Below are positions 7,848 to 15,992 of a stretch of 64,000 nucleotides of DNA, piece by piece. Position 1 is the stretch's first letter, and every line of letters starts with the position of its first letter. The DNA comes from Natrialba taiwanensis DSM 12281 (lineage in GTDB: Archaea; Halobacteriota; Halobacteria; Halobacteriales; Natrialbaceae). The position numbers and the translations under genes are program-made. Below the pieces are notes generated by a model. That model was not told the origin of the DNA and did no database searches. It saw only the letters and a program-made list of their open reading frames with translations. Location: positions 235,577-299,576 of the forward strand of contig NZ_AOIL01000042.1 in assembly GCF_000337595.1 (NCBI RefSeq), given 5' to 3'.

Positions 7848-8813
7848 GTGGCCGGCGGCGGTGTCGATTGTAGCGACGATGCGCGCGACCGCTCGCTCCG
7901 TCCGACCCTCGCCGATATCGCCGAACTGGTTCGCGTTCCAAACCTCTTTACCGCTCCGCCCGATGTCGTCCTCGGCGCGGCACTCGCCGCTATCGCCGGC
8001 GCTGAACTCGCAATCCCGACCGGCGCGGGCCTCGCCGTCGTCTCCGTCCTGCTCTACGCCGCCGGGACGACGCTCAACGATGCGTTCGACGCGCCGATCG
8101 ACGCCCGCGAGCGACCCGAGCGCCCGATCCCGTCCGGCCGCATCTCCCGCCGGAGCGCGTTCGGATTCGGTGCCGGACTCCTGGTCGTGGCCGTCGCCGT
8201 CGCGTTCGGCGTCGCCGGGGCCACGGCCGCGGCCGTCGCCGCTGCGCTCGCCAGTACGATCGTTCTCTACGACGGCGCGCTCAAGGGCACGGCTGCGGGC
8301 TTTCTCGCGATGGGAACGACTCGCGGGCTGAACGTCCTCCTCGGCGTCACCGGAGCGACCGCTGGGGCGGGCGACCCAGTCCTGACTGAACTCGGGCCGA
8401 CGCTGCTCGCCGTCCCGGCGGTCGTCGTCGCCTACATCGCCGCCGTGACGTTCATGGCGGCGCGTGAGGCCGAGGGTGGGAACAGGGACGCGGTCGTCGT
8501 CGCCGCCGCAGGCGCGCTCGTAGCGCTCGTCGCTCTCGTCCGACTTCTCGTCGCCGTTCGGCCGCCACCGCCCGAAACCGCGGCGGCCGTCGCCTTCGCC
8601 GTCGCCTTCTGCTGGTGGGTCGGCCGCCCGCTTCGCGCCGCCTACGCGGATCCCGTTCCGGCAACCGTCGGCCCCGCGGTCGGTGCCTGCGTGCTCGGGC
8701 TCGTTCTCCTCGATGCGGCATTCGCCTCGGTGGCCGGACTCGGTTGGGGACTTCTCACCGGCGCGTTCCTCGTCCCGGCGGTCGGCCTCGCGCGCCTGTT
8801 CGATGTCACGTAA
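7848..8813 (+). CDS. eboC: UbiA-family prenyltransferase, EboC-like
   Basis: A GTG at 7848, one base after the preceding stop, starts a 321-residue, strongly hydrophobic protein with about eight or nine membrane segments. The first Asp-rich motif of UbiA enzymes is present as NDAFDAPIDARERPERPIPSG. The second region reads LYDGALKG and is followed by MGTTRGLNVLLG, a sequence I associate with the EboC subgroup, not with menaquinone or geranylgeranylglyceryl-phosphate enzymes. UbiA proteins transfer an isoprenoid chain to a polar acceptor at the membrane. Here the acceptor could be the cyclitol or sugar made by the neighbouring enzymes; this is inference. There is no aromatic acceptor pathway nearby. 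Confidence 0.85.
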   Translation: MAGGGVDCSDDARDRSLRPTLADIAELVRVPNLFTAPPDVVLGAALAAIAGAELAIPTGAGLAVVSVLLYAAGTTLNDAFDAPIDARERPERPIPSGRISRRSAFGFGAGLLVVAVAVAFGVAGATAAAVAAALASTIVLYDGALKGTAAGFLAMGTTRGLNVLLGVTGATAGAGDPVLTELGPTLLAVPAVVVAYIAAVTFMAAREAEGGNRDAVVVAAAGALVALVALVRLLVAVRPPPPETAAAVAFAVAFCWWVGRPLRAAYADPVPATVGPAVGACVLGLVLLDAAFASVAGLGWGLLTGAFLVPAVGLARLFDVT

Positions 8814-8963
8814 TCTCGCGAGACCGTCACGTAATACTGTGATACCGTAATTCCGCGATCGCCGGGATCGGAGTCGTCGAACCCTGGTTTCGAACCTTCC
8901 CCGTCATACCATCCCTGCACACCCCGTACAAACCCCTTAGTAACCCATCGGTGTACCCCGTCC

Positions 8964-9812
8964 ATGGTCGACCTCGCCTTCTCGACGAACGCCTACACGC
9001 GCTACTCGCTGTCCGACGCGGTCCGCCACATCGCAAACCACGGCTACGCCGGCGTCGAACTCCTCGGCGACGAACCCCACGCGTACTTCCCCGAGTTCAG
9101 CGACGCAGCCCGGACCGACCTCCGTGATGCACTCGACGAAACTGAACTCGCGGTGTCGAACATCAACGCGAACACGGCGACGGGGTACTACGACGATGCC
9201 CCGCCATCATCGTTCTTCGAACCGAGCGTCATCCGTGCCGACGCGGACGCTCGCGAGTGGCGCATCGACTACACGAAGCGCGCCATCGACCTGGCCGACG
9301 CGGTCGACGCGCCTGCGGTCTGTCTCGCGACCGGACGACCGCTTCCGGGAACCCTGCCCGACGACGCCCGTGAGTACCTTCACGAGTCGCTGCACGACAT
9401 CCTCGACTACGCCGAACCGATGGGAATCGGCGTGGGCATCGAGTTCGAGCCCGAACTCTTGATCGAGAACACCGACGAAACTCTCGCGCTGATCGACGAC
9501 CTCGACCGCGATGGGCTCGGCGTCAACCTCGACCTCGGCCACGCCGCCGTCTATGGCGAGGACGTGACCGAAAGCATCCGCCGCAGCGCCGGCGCGATCA
9601 CCGGCATCCACCTCGAGGACATCGTCGGCGGCCGCCGCGGCAAACACTATCACCGAATTCCGGGCGAGGGCGACCTCGACTTTCGCGCCATCTTCGACGC
9701 ACTCGACGATATCGGCTACGACGGCTTCGCGACGCTCGAACTCTACACCCATCCCGACGACCCCGACCGGGCCGCCCGCGAGGCCCACGCTGAACTCGCT
9801 GCGTACGTGTGA
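8964..9812 (+). CDS. second sugar phosphate isomerase/epimerase TIM barrel of the cluster
   Basis: The protein has 282 residues and is paralogous to the protein at 7016: it opens with LAFSTNAYTRYSL and keeps the ligand set, with Glu in IEFEPE, Asp and His in NLDLGHAA, His in GIHLEDI and Glu in ATLELYTHP. It is divergent enough to suggest a separate step or substrate. A 150-bp gap with an AT-rich stretch near 8936-8945 precedes the ATG, so it may have its own promoter. It is the last gene of the ebo-like region. The substrate is unknown. Confidence 0.82.
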   Translation: MVDLAFSTNAYTRYSLSDAVRHIANHGYAGVELLGDEPHAYFPEFSDAARTDLRDALDETELAVSNINANTATGYYDDAPPSSFFEPSVIRADADAREWRIDYTKRAIDLADAVDAPAVCLATGRPLPGTLPDDAREYLHESLHDILDYAEPMGIGVGIEFEPELLIENTDETLALIDDLDRDGLGVNLDLGHAAVYGEDVTESIRRSAGAITGIHLEDIVGGRRGKHYHRIPGEGDLDFRAIFDALDDIGYDGFATLELYTHPDDPDRAAREAHAELAAYV

Positions 9813-9910
9813 GCGGGAGCAGTAGTTGATAATATGACTTCTTTATTCAAAGTTCCAGCCGTATCGAGGCGGATGTGTTGAGATGACTGTCTCGTTGACC
9901 GAGATCGGTG

Positions 9911-10552
9911 TCAAACGAGTTCCGTAATCACTTTCGTTTCGATTTTCCGGAGATGCTCGCCGACCGTTCCCGGGGAGATACTCTCTCGATCCGCAAGGTC
10001 GCGGAGGGTCGCACGCCGCGGCATCTCGTAATAGCCCTCATCGATCGCTAGTTCCAACAGTTCTTGCTGGCGTTCCGTTAGCAGCGACGCGAGCCGGCGC
10101 ATATCCGAGTAATACTCGCCGATCCCTTCGAGCGTAATCTGGATTCCGTCGGGGATTTCTGCGATCGCCTCTCGGATCTTTTCGTCCTCTCCAAGCATAG
10201 TTATCCGAAGTCCGCCTTGGTTGGTGTATTCCATCGGCCAGTCCACAACGATCTCATTCTGTCGGAATATACTGAGGAGGTCGGTCATGAGAGCAGTTGC
10301 TCGAAAATGGAGGTAGACAAGCCCTTCCGACGCCTCGGACGTTTCGCAAGCCAGCACGTCTGGACTCGCCTCCAATACTTCCGCGTTCCGTTCGAAGTCA
10401 CCACGGAGTTGGTACAGTCCGACGCCGGTTCCGTCATCCAAGAGGTTGATGTAGTGAATCGCGTCACCCGTTACTGCGTGATCAGGTGCGCGATCGCCGT
10501 TAGAACAGCGTTCATCGTCGATCCGATGAATGACGATCGTAATATATCTCAT
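9911..10552 (-). CDS. HTH_10 (Bat-like) transcriptional regulator
   Basis: The protein has 213 residues. The C-terminal 55 residues form the HTH_10 domain typical of haloarchaeal bacterio-opsin-activator-type regulators: LTERQQELLELAIDEGYYE, then RRATLRDLADRESIS and the recognition helix SPGTVGEHLRKIE. The N-terminal 140 residues have no PAS or GAF motif that I recognise; many family members use this part for sensing. It is divergent from the methyltransferase gene at 10750, with a 197-bp gap between them, so it may control that gene or the adjacent ebo-like cluster. The ligand is unknown. Confidence 0.88.
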   Translation of the reverse strand: MRYITIVIHRIDDERCSNGDRAPDHAVTGDAIHYINLLDDGTGVGLYQLRGDFERNAEVLEASPDVLACETSEASEGLVYLHFRATALMTDLLSIFRQNEIVVDWPMEYTNQGGLRITMLGEDEKIREAIAEIPDGIQITLEGIGEYYSDMRRLASLLTERQQELLELAIDEGYYEMPRRATLRDLADRESISPGTVGEHLRKIETKVITELV

Positions 10553-10749
10553 ACCATCGATCCGTTCGTTGTGGCCAGCGTGCTCAGGACAACCCTGTTC
10601 AGTCGCTCTGTCGAGTAACGGGTCGATCGGGCTTCGTCTGTCGCAGCCAGTGCCGCATCAAAAAAGAGTACGCAGTGTACATACTTAAACCCGCCTCAGA
10701 TGTACGGCGCTATTCGCATGTGTCGGTGGGCCGTCTCTACCATCAACGC

Positions 10750-11469
10750 ATGCCGAGCAGAACAGCTGAAAAACCCGACACGGACCGGGCGGAATCGAAA
10801 CCGCCAACTCCCGGTCATCCGATCGACGCCGCGCTCTCCGAGCGGTTTGACCTTGCCGAGCATCGGCGGTATCTCGCGCGTGAACTCGACGGGGTGATAC
10901 TGGATCTCGGCGCGGGGGGCGGTGCAATGGTCCCGTACCTGCAAACGGCAGTCCAGCGTGAGCCAGCACTCCGCCTGCACGCAATCGAACCGGATCCCAA
11001 CAGACGGAGGCAGGCGAAGCAAACAGCTACCACCCACAATCTGGACATACACCTGCAATCAGGACGGGCTGAATCCCTCCCCTATGCGGACGATACGTTC
11101 GACGTGGTCATCGCCTCCGCGGTGTTTTGTACGGTACAGGACCCGTTGTTGGCCCTCGAGGAAGTCCACCGCGTCGTGAAGCCGAATGGCGAGTTCCGCT
11201 TTCTCGAACACGTCCGGTCGGACGGGCTGCGCGGCTACGTCCAGGACGTGGTGACACCGCTCTGGAAACGGATCGACAACGGCTGCCATCTCAACCGTCG
11301 AACGGACGACTGGATCGCAGCGGGCCCCTTCGCTCTCGACGAAATCGAAACGCTGCGTCTCGGTGTGAGTCCGTCCAGGCCCTTCGTGCGCGGAACTGCC
11401 ACGCCGGTGAGCCATACCGAGACTGACAGCCGAATCTCAGATGATGATGGATTTCAAGAGTTACACTGA
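10750..11469 (+). CDS. class I SAM-dependent methyltransferase
   Basis: The start at 10750 was chosen over an upstream in-frame ATG at 10675 because the extension is not acidic and a TATA-like ACATACTTAAA at 10678-10688 would lie inside it. The resulting 239-residue protein has SAM motif I ILDLGAGGG at residues 50-58, an acidic residue after beta-2 in AIEPDPNR, and DTFDVVIASAVF as motif II, as in the Methyltransf_11 group. The C-terminal part (FRFLEHVRSDG) resembles small-molecule or arsenite-type methyltransferases, but no Cys cluster supports arsenic. It is followed three bases later by a small membrane protein. Confidence 0.82.
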   Translation: MPSRTAEKPDTDRAESKPPTPGHPIDAALSERFDLAEHRRYLARELDGVILDLGAGGGAMVPYLQTAVQREPALRLHAIEPDPNRRRQAKQTATTHNLDIHLQSGRAESLPYADDTFDVVIASAVFCTVQDPLLALEEVHRVVKPNGEFRFLEHVRSDGLRGYVQDVVTPLWKRIDNGCHLNRRTDDWIAAGPFALDEIETLRLGVSPSRPFVRGTATPVSHTETDSRISDDDGFQELH

Positions 11470-11472
11470 ACC

Positions 11473-11700
11473 ATGAACGCGAAAGCGACTGTACTGACGA
11501 TCGTCGGCGTTACCTTGGCGCTTCTCGGGACGTTATGGGTCGTTCAAGGCCTCGGAATCGTCCAGATAGGTCCTATTTTGTGCGTCGCAGACTGCGAACC
11601 GATCGCTGGAAGATCAGTGCAGTGGGCGGTCACCGGCGCGATAGCCCTGTTCGTGGGGATCGTCACTGTCCGGGCGGGGCTGAAACGCGTACATCGATAG
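11473..11700 (+). CDS. small two-helix membrane protein
   Basis: A 75-residue protein with two predicted membrane helices (about residues 6-30 and 48-68) joined by a short loop with two cysteines (LCVADCEP). It is separated from the methyltransferase stop by three bases, so it is probably translated from the same mRNA. The last residues are basic (KRVHR), which places the C-terminus inside. Short proteins of this shape are common in haloarchaea; I cannot name a function. Confidence 0.7.
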   Translation: MNAKATVLTIVGVTLALLGTLWVVQGLGIVQIGPILCVADCEPIAGRSVQWAVTGAIALFVGIVTVRAGLKRVHR

Positions 11701-11912
11701 TGGATTCCCTTCGAGTTCACACCGCGATCACGCCCAGTTTCGAAAATTCATCCGCTGACGAACCGATTCGCTGAATGTAACCGCCGTATTCTGCACGCAA
11801 TTTTCGCAGGCGGTTCTGAATACCGAAACCGTGCTCTTGTCTACCGATAGACACGGTTGCGAGCCCCGCCGCCACCTCAACGTTTTTGCCCCGCCGAGAT
11901 AACCCCTCGGCC
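11701..11912. other. intergenic region
   Basis: A gap of 212 bp between the small membrane protein and the FAH-family gene. The frames inside it are shadows without coding character. There is no clear hairpin; a weak T-rich stretch at 11881-11887 lies about 30 nt before the next start and may act as its TATA box. Confidence 0.4.
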
Positions 11913-12650
11913 ATGAAATACGTCCGATTCCGCGACCCGGCCGGTGCAGTCCGACGCGGCGAGTTCGAGAGCGGCCACGTTCACTTTGCGAACGAAAGCT
12001 ACAGTCTCGACAGCGACGAGATCGACGTGCTCCCGCCGTGTGAGCCCTCGAAGATCGTCTGCATCGGCCGCAACTACGCCGACCACGCCGACGAGATGGG
12101 GTCCGACCTGCCGGACCGCCCGATGCTCTTTTTGAAGCCGCCGAACGCCCTCGCGGGTCACGGCGATACCGTCACCGTCCCCGCCGGCAAGGACCGAATC
12201 GACTACGAAGCCGAACTCGGCGTCGTCATCGGGGAGCAGTGTCGTCACGTCTCCCAAGCCAACGCGATGGACGTCGTCGAGGGCATCACCTGCATGAACG
12301 ATGTGTCCAACCGCGAAGATCAGCGCCAGGAGCAAAACTGGGTTCGCGGCAAGGCCTTCGACGGGTCCGCCCCACTCGGACCGGTCCTCGCCACACCCGA
12401 CGAGGTTCCCGACGACGCACGCGTCCAGTCGCGAGTCAACGGCGAAGTGAAACAGGACGGCTCCCGCGAGCAACTCATCTTCTCGATTCCGGAACTGATC
12501 GCCGAGATCACGACCTACCTCACGCTCGAACCCGGCGACGTGATCGCGACCGGCACGCCCGAGGGCGTCGGCCCGCTCTCGGACGGCGACACGGTCGAAA
12601 TCGAAGTCGAAGGCGTCGGAACGCTCGAGCACACGGTTCGTATTCCCTGA
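11913..12650 (+). CDS. fumarylacetoacetate hydrolase family protein
   Basis: The start at 11913 (MKYVRFRD) was chosen over an in-frame ATG nine codons upstream because it gives the usual N-terminus. The 245-residue protein shows the FAH fold motifs: IGRNYADHADEMG, MLFLKPPNAL, the metal-binding YEAELGVVIG, and NDVSNRED, with GDVIATGTPEGVGP near the end. Members hydrolyse or decarboxylate beta-keto acids, including acylpyruvates, oxaloacetate and 2-hydroxyhepta-2,4-diene-1,7-dioate. With no catabolic neighbours, acylpyruvase or oxaloacetate decarboxylase activity is as likely as an aromatic pathway role. It ends beside, and convergent with, the DUF357 gene; the stop overlaps a GATCACGTGATC palindrome. 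Confidence 0.9.
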   Translation: MKYVRFRDPAGAVRRGEFESGHVHFANESYSLDSDEIDVLPPCEPSKIVCIGRNYADHADEMGSDLPDRPMLFLKPPNALAGHGDTVTVPAGKDRIDYEAELGVVIGEQCRHVSQANAMDVVEGITCMNDVSNREDQRQEQNWVRGKAFDGSAPLGPVLATPDEVPDDARVQSRVNGEVKQDGSREQLIFSIPELIAEITTYLTLEPGDVIATGTPEGVGPLSDGDTVEIEVEGVGTLEHTVRIP

Positions 12651-12665
12651 TCACGTGATCGCGCG

Positions 12666-12953
12666 CTATTCGACGGTAAACAGATGCCCCTCGGTGGGCA
12701 CGTCGAACAGCCCGATACGTGCACCCGCGTCGAGCCACGCGTGGCCGTAGGAAAACGACGCCAGCGCGTTGACGGGATCGTCGTTCTCGCGGAAGTGCCG
12801 GCCGTCTTCGAGGTACGACTCGGCCATCCCGTAACAGTCCGCGGCCGCGTCGGCCATCGGCGTCCCCTCCCGCGGCGCAACCGTCGCCTCAGCGAGTGCG
12901 TCTGCGAGTAACGATTCGTATCGATCGGTCTTCTCCTCGAGATCTGCAGCCAT
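12666..12953 (-). CDS. DUF357 family protein
   Basis: A 95-residue acidic, all-helical protein whose start at 12953 (MAADLEEKTDRYESLL) matches the usual DUF357 N-terminus; the open frame further upstream is arginine-rich and rejected. The family signature is the two-helix stretch with YLEDGRHFRENDDPVNALA followed by SYGHAWLDAGAR. DUF357 proteins are archaeal, small and of unknown function. It is convergent with the FAH-family gene, 15 bp away. Confidence 0.85.
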   Translation of the reverse strand: MAADLEEKTDRYESLLADALAEATVAPREGTPMADAAADCYGMAESYLEDGRHFRENDDPVNALASFSYGHAWLDAGARIGLFDVPTEGHLFTVE

Positions 12954-12991
12954 AGTCACCACTTCTCGGAGGCGACCGTAAGTTCGTCGCC

Positions 12992-13035
12992 CGCTCGCCA
13001 CCCGTTCGCCATCCGCTCGCCATCCGCTTGCCGTC
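12992..13035. repeat. four tandem 11-bp repeats
   Basis: Four consecutive 11-bp units of the form CGCTCGCCATC, each differing at one to three positions, lie just upstream of the DUF357 start on the minus strand. They are a short imperfect microsatellite without evident coding sense. Confidence 0.7.
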
Positions 13036-13176
13036 CCGTCGAGTTCCATCGCCAGCCACGAAGTCCCGACGGATAAAACCGAACCGCGGCCCGACGATTA
13101 CCGCCCGCGTGAACACGTCTTCACTGGACGGACCTCATCGGCATCCATTTTACCGGGAGTACTGTACGCCCGCTGA

Positions 13177-14490
13177 ATGCGCTTGCTCCAGGTGCTCGTC
13201 CCGGGGGAGAAACGAGACGACGCACTTCGCGTTCTCGAAGCCGAGGGGTTCGATTACGTCCGCACCAGCGAGTGCAGCGACGGGATCGATGCTGAACTCG
13301 TGACCTTTCCGGTGCCGACGCAGGCCGTCGACCACGTGCTGACATCGCTTCGGGAGGTCGGCATCGAGGACGAGTTCATCATCGTCTCGTCGATCGAAAC
13401 CGCGCGGACGCCACGGATCGAGGAATTGGAGGACCGCTTTGTCAGCGGACAAGAAGAGGATGACAGTATTTCCCGCGAGGAGATCCGGACGAAGGCGTTG
13501 AACATGACGCCGGGTCGGGTCACCTACTACGTGATGACCCTGTTGAGCGCCGTCGTCGCGACAGCAGGGCTGCTGTTGGATTCGCCCGCGATCGTCGTCG
13601 GATCGATGGTAATCGCACCGCAGGTGAGTGCGGCGTTGACCGGCACCGTCGGCCTCGTGCTCAACGACCGCCAGATGTTCGGTGATGGCGTCTTGTCGCT
13701 GGTTCGTGGACTGTTCGTCGCGATAGTCGGTGCCTTCGCGTTTGCCTGGGTGATCCGAACGGGAGCAATCGTTCCAGTAACCATCGATATTACGGCTATC
13801 ACGCAGGTCCAAAACCGCATCTCGCTCGGCTTCCTCGCGCTCGTCGTCGGCATCTGTGCCGGGGCTGCGGGTGCGTTTGGCCTCGCAACGGCGATTCCCG
13901 TCTCACTGGTCGGCGTCATGATCGCCGTCGCTCTCATTCCGGCCGCGTCGGCGGTCGGTATCGGACTTGCGTGGGGAGAGATCGGCGTCGCTCTCGGTGC
14001 GTTCGTCCTGCTCGCGGTTAATGCGACGTCAATTCTCCTTGCCGGACTCACCGTTTTCTGGTATCTCGGCTACCGGCCGGCGGGGTGGGAACCCGGCTCG
14101 CTCCGGGCGAACGTCTCGAGCGACCGAACTGCGACGCTCGCGATCATGCTCCTCGTCGGAATCGTCGTCCTCGGCGGTGCTGGTATGGTTCTCGCCCAGC
14201 ACGTGGCGTTCCAGAACGCGGTCAACGGCGAGGTCCGAACAGTTCTTGCCGAGGACTCGTACGCTGAACTCGAACTCACCGAGGTTCGAACGGAGTTCGA
14301 GGATGGTGGCATGGTCAGCGACGAAACGGAGGTGACGGTCGTGGTACGACGCCCCGCCGATACCGCGTATCCGGCGCTGCCATCGGATCTCGAGCGAGCG
14401 CTCGAAGAGCGGGTGGACCGCCCCCTTTCAGTCATCATCGAGTTCACCGAGCGAACTCGTGCGCCGGCGGCTGTGGGGGCGGGTGCTTGA
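13177..14490 (+). CDS. DUF389 (TIGR00341) membrane protein
   Basis: The protein has 437 residues. The N-terminal 100 residues form a soluble domain (LLQVLVPGEKRDDALRVLE). About six to eight membrane helices follow between residues 110 and 340; they include the family-typical DSPAIVVGSMVIAPQ. The C-terminal 100 residues are soluble again. TIGR00341/DUF389 proteins are widespread in haloarchaea and their function is unknown. A TTTTACC stretch at 13148-13154 lies about 26 nt before the ATG, which suggests a leaderless transcript. The gene stands alone. Confidence 0.88.
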   Translation: MRLLQVLVPGEKRDDALRVLEAEGFDYVRTSECSDGIDAELVTFPVPTQAVDHVLTSLREVGIEDEFIIVSSIETARTPRIEELEDRFVSGQEEDDSISREEIRTKALNMTPGRVTYYVMTLLSAVVATAGLLLDSPAIVVGSMVIAPQVSAALTGTVGLVLNDRQMFGDGVLSLVRGLFVAIVGAFAFAWVIRTGAIVPVTIDITAITQVQNRISLGFLALVVGICAGAAGAFGLATAIPVSLVGVMIAVALIPAASAVGIGLAWGEIGVALGAFVLLAVNATSILLAGLTVFWYLGYRPAGWEPGSLRANVSSDRTATLAIMLLVGIVVLGGAGMVLAQHVAFQNAVNGEVRTVLAEDSYAELELTEVRTEFEDGGMVSDETEVTVVVRRPADTAYPALPSDLERALEERVDRPLSVIIEFTERTRAPAAVGAGA

Positions 14491-14622
14491 CGGGTCGAGT
14501 CGCACAGTTCGTGTCCGGGAGCGAAGCGGTGAGTGGGCGGGAGTGAGTGAGACGATAACAGGTACAACAGGGCAGTTGCTGGGAACGCAAGGGGTTTACG
14601 CCCTGTTTCCCAAGTACTGTGC

Positions 14623-15942
14623 ATGAGCGAGCAGCCTCGAGTCGAGATTTATACCAAAACGGATTGTCCCTACTGTGAGAAGGCAAAGGACCTCTTCGAT
14701 AGCAAGGGAGTCGAGTACGAAGAGTACAACGTGACCGGTGACGACGAGCTGTTCGAGGAGATGGTCGAACGCGCCGACGGCCGCCAGACCGCGCCGGAAG
14801 TCTTCATCGACGACGAATTGATCGGCGGCTGGGACGAGACCAGCGCACTCAACGAAATCGGCGACCTCGACGAGAAACTCGGCATCGAAGCCGACGAGAG
14901 CGACGGTGTCGAACACCGCAAACTCATCATTACCGGCACCGGCATCGCCGGCCTGACCGCCGCCATCTACGCTGGCCGCGCGAACAACGATCCCCTCGTC
15001 ATCGAGGGCGACGAACCCGGCGGGCAGCTCACCCTGACCACCGACGTTGCGAACTACCCCGGCTTCCCCGAGGGGATCGGCGGCCCCGAACTCGTCAACA
15101 ACATGAAAGAGCAGGCTCGCCAGTTCGGTGCCGAACTGAAAAACGGCATCGTCGAGTCCGTCGACGCCGATTCGCGCCCGTTCCGCGTCGAACTCGCTAC
15201 CGGCGACGTCTACACCGCAGACGCCGTCATCGTCGCCTCGGGTGCGAGCGCTCGCACGCTCGGTATCCCCGGCGAGGACGACCTCATGGGCTACGGGCTC
15301 TCGACGTGTGCCACCTGCGACGGCGCGTTCTTCCGCGGCGAGGACATGCTCGTCGTCGGCGGCGGCGACGCCGCCATGGAGGAAGCGACCTTCCTCACCA
15401 AGTTCGCAGATACCGTCTACCTCGTCCACCGTCGCGAAGAGTTCCGCGCGGAGGACTACTGGATCGACCGCGTCGAGGAGAAGGTCGAGGACGGCGAGAT
15501 GGAGATCATGAAAAACACCGAACTCCTCGAGATTCACGGCTCCCAGGACGAGGGCGTCGACCACGTCACGCTCGTCGAGAACGAGCAGGGCCACCCGACC
15601 GATCGACTCGACGACCCCGAGACGAACGAGTTCGAGTTCGACGTGGGTGCGGTCTTCCTCGCGATCGGCCACACGCCGAACACCGAGTATCTCAACGGTA
15701 CCGGCGTCAAACTGAACGATGAGGGCTACCTCCGCACCCAGGGCGGTGTCGGTGGCGGCCAGACCGAAACCGACGTTCCCGGCCTCTTCGGCGCTGGCGA
15801 CGTCGTCGACTACCACTACCAGCAGGCGGTGACGGCGGCCGGCATGGGCTCGAAGGCGGCACTCGACGCCGACGAGTACCTCGACAATCTCGAACGCGCG
15901 GAGTCAACCGCCGGGACGGAAACGGCTGCAGCAGACGACTAA
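14623..15942 (+). CDS. glutaredoxin-thioredoxin reductase fusion
   Basis: One 439-residue chain holds two redox modules. Residues 1-85 are a glutaredoxin with active site CPYC (Cys15, Cys18) and the TAPEVFID cis-proline region. Residues 100-420 are a low-molecular-weight thioredoxin reductase with the FAD motif GTGIAGLTAAIYAGR, active-site CATC (Cys229, Cys232), the pyridine-nucleotide motif VVGGGDAAMEEA, and the FAD-closing GLFGAGDV. The FAD motif deviates from the common GSGPAGLTA. The reductase probably passes electrons from NAD(P)H through CATC to the attached glutaredoxin, a self-contained disulfide reductase. Haloarchaea use gamma-glutamylcysteine instead of glutathione, so the physiological thiol partner may differ. 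It is monocistronic. Confidence 0.92.
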   Translation: MSEQPRVEIYTKTDCPYCEKAKDLFDSKGVEYEEYNVTGDDELFEEMVERADGRQTAPEVFIDDELIGGWDETSALNEIGDLDEKLGIEADESDGVEHRKLIITGTGIAGLTAAIYAGRANNDPLVIEGDEPGGQLTLTTDVANYPGFPEGIGGPELVNNMKEQARQFGAELKNGIVESVDADSRPFRVELATGDVYTADAVIVASGASARTLGIPGEDDLMGYGLSTCATCDGAFFRGEDMLVVGGGDAAMEEATFLTKFADTVYLVHRREEFRAEDYWIDRVEEKVEDGEMEIMKNTELLEIHGSQDEGVDHVTLVENEQGHPTDRLDDPETNEFEFDVGAVFLAIGHTPNTEYLNGTGVKLNDEGYLRTQGGVGGGQTETDVPGLFGAGDVVDYHYQQAVTAAGMGSKAALDADEYLDNLERAESTAGTETAAADD

Positions 15943-15992
15943 GGCGTTACTCGCGGCTGCAACCGTCGCAATTATCGTTCAAAACTGACACC

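Noticed and set aside
8805..8835. GTCACGTAAT repeated twice 21 bp apart after the prenyltransferase gene
   Set aside because: The first copy includes the stop codon of the gene, and there is no symmetric element; too weak for an operator.
12649..12660. GATCACGTGATC palindrome between two convergent genes
   Set aside because: Only 12 bp, overlaps a stop codon and has no supporting promoter or second copy; likely chance in this GC-rich DNA.
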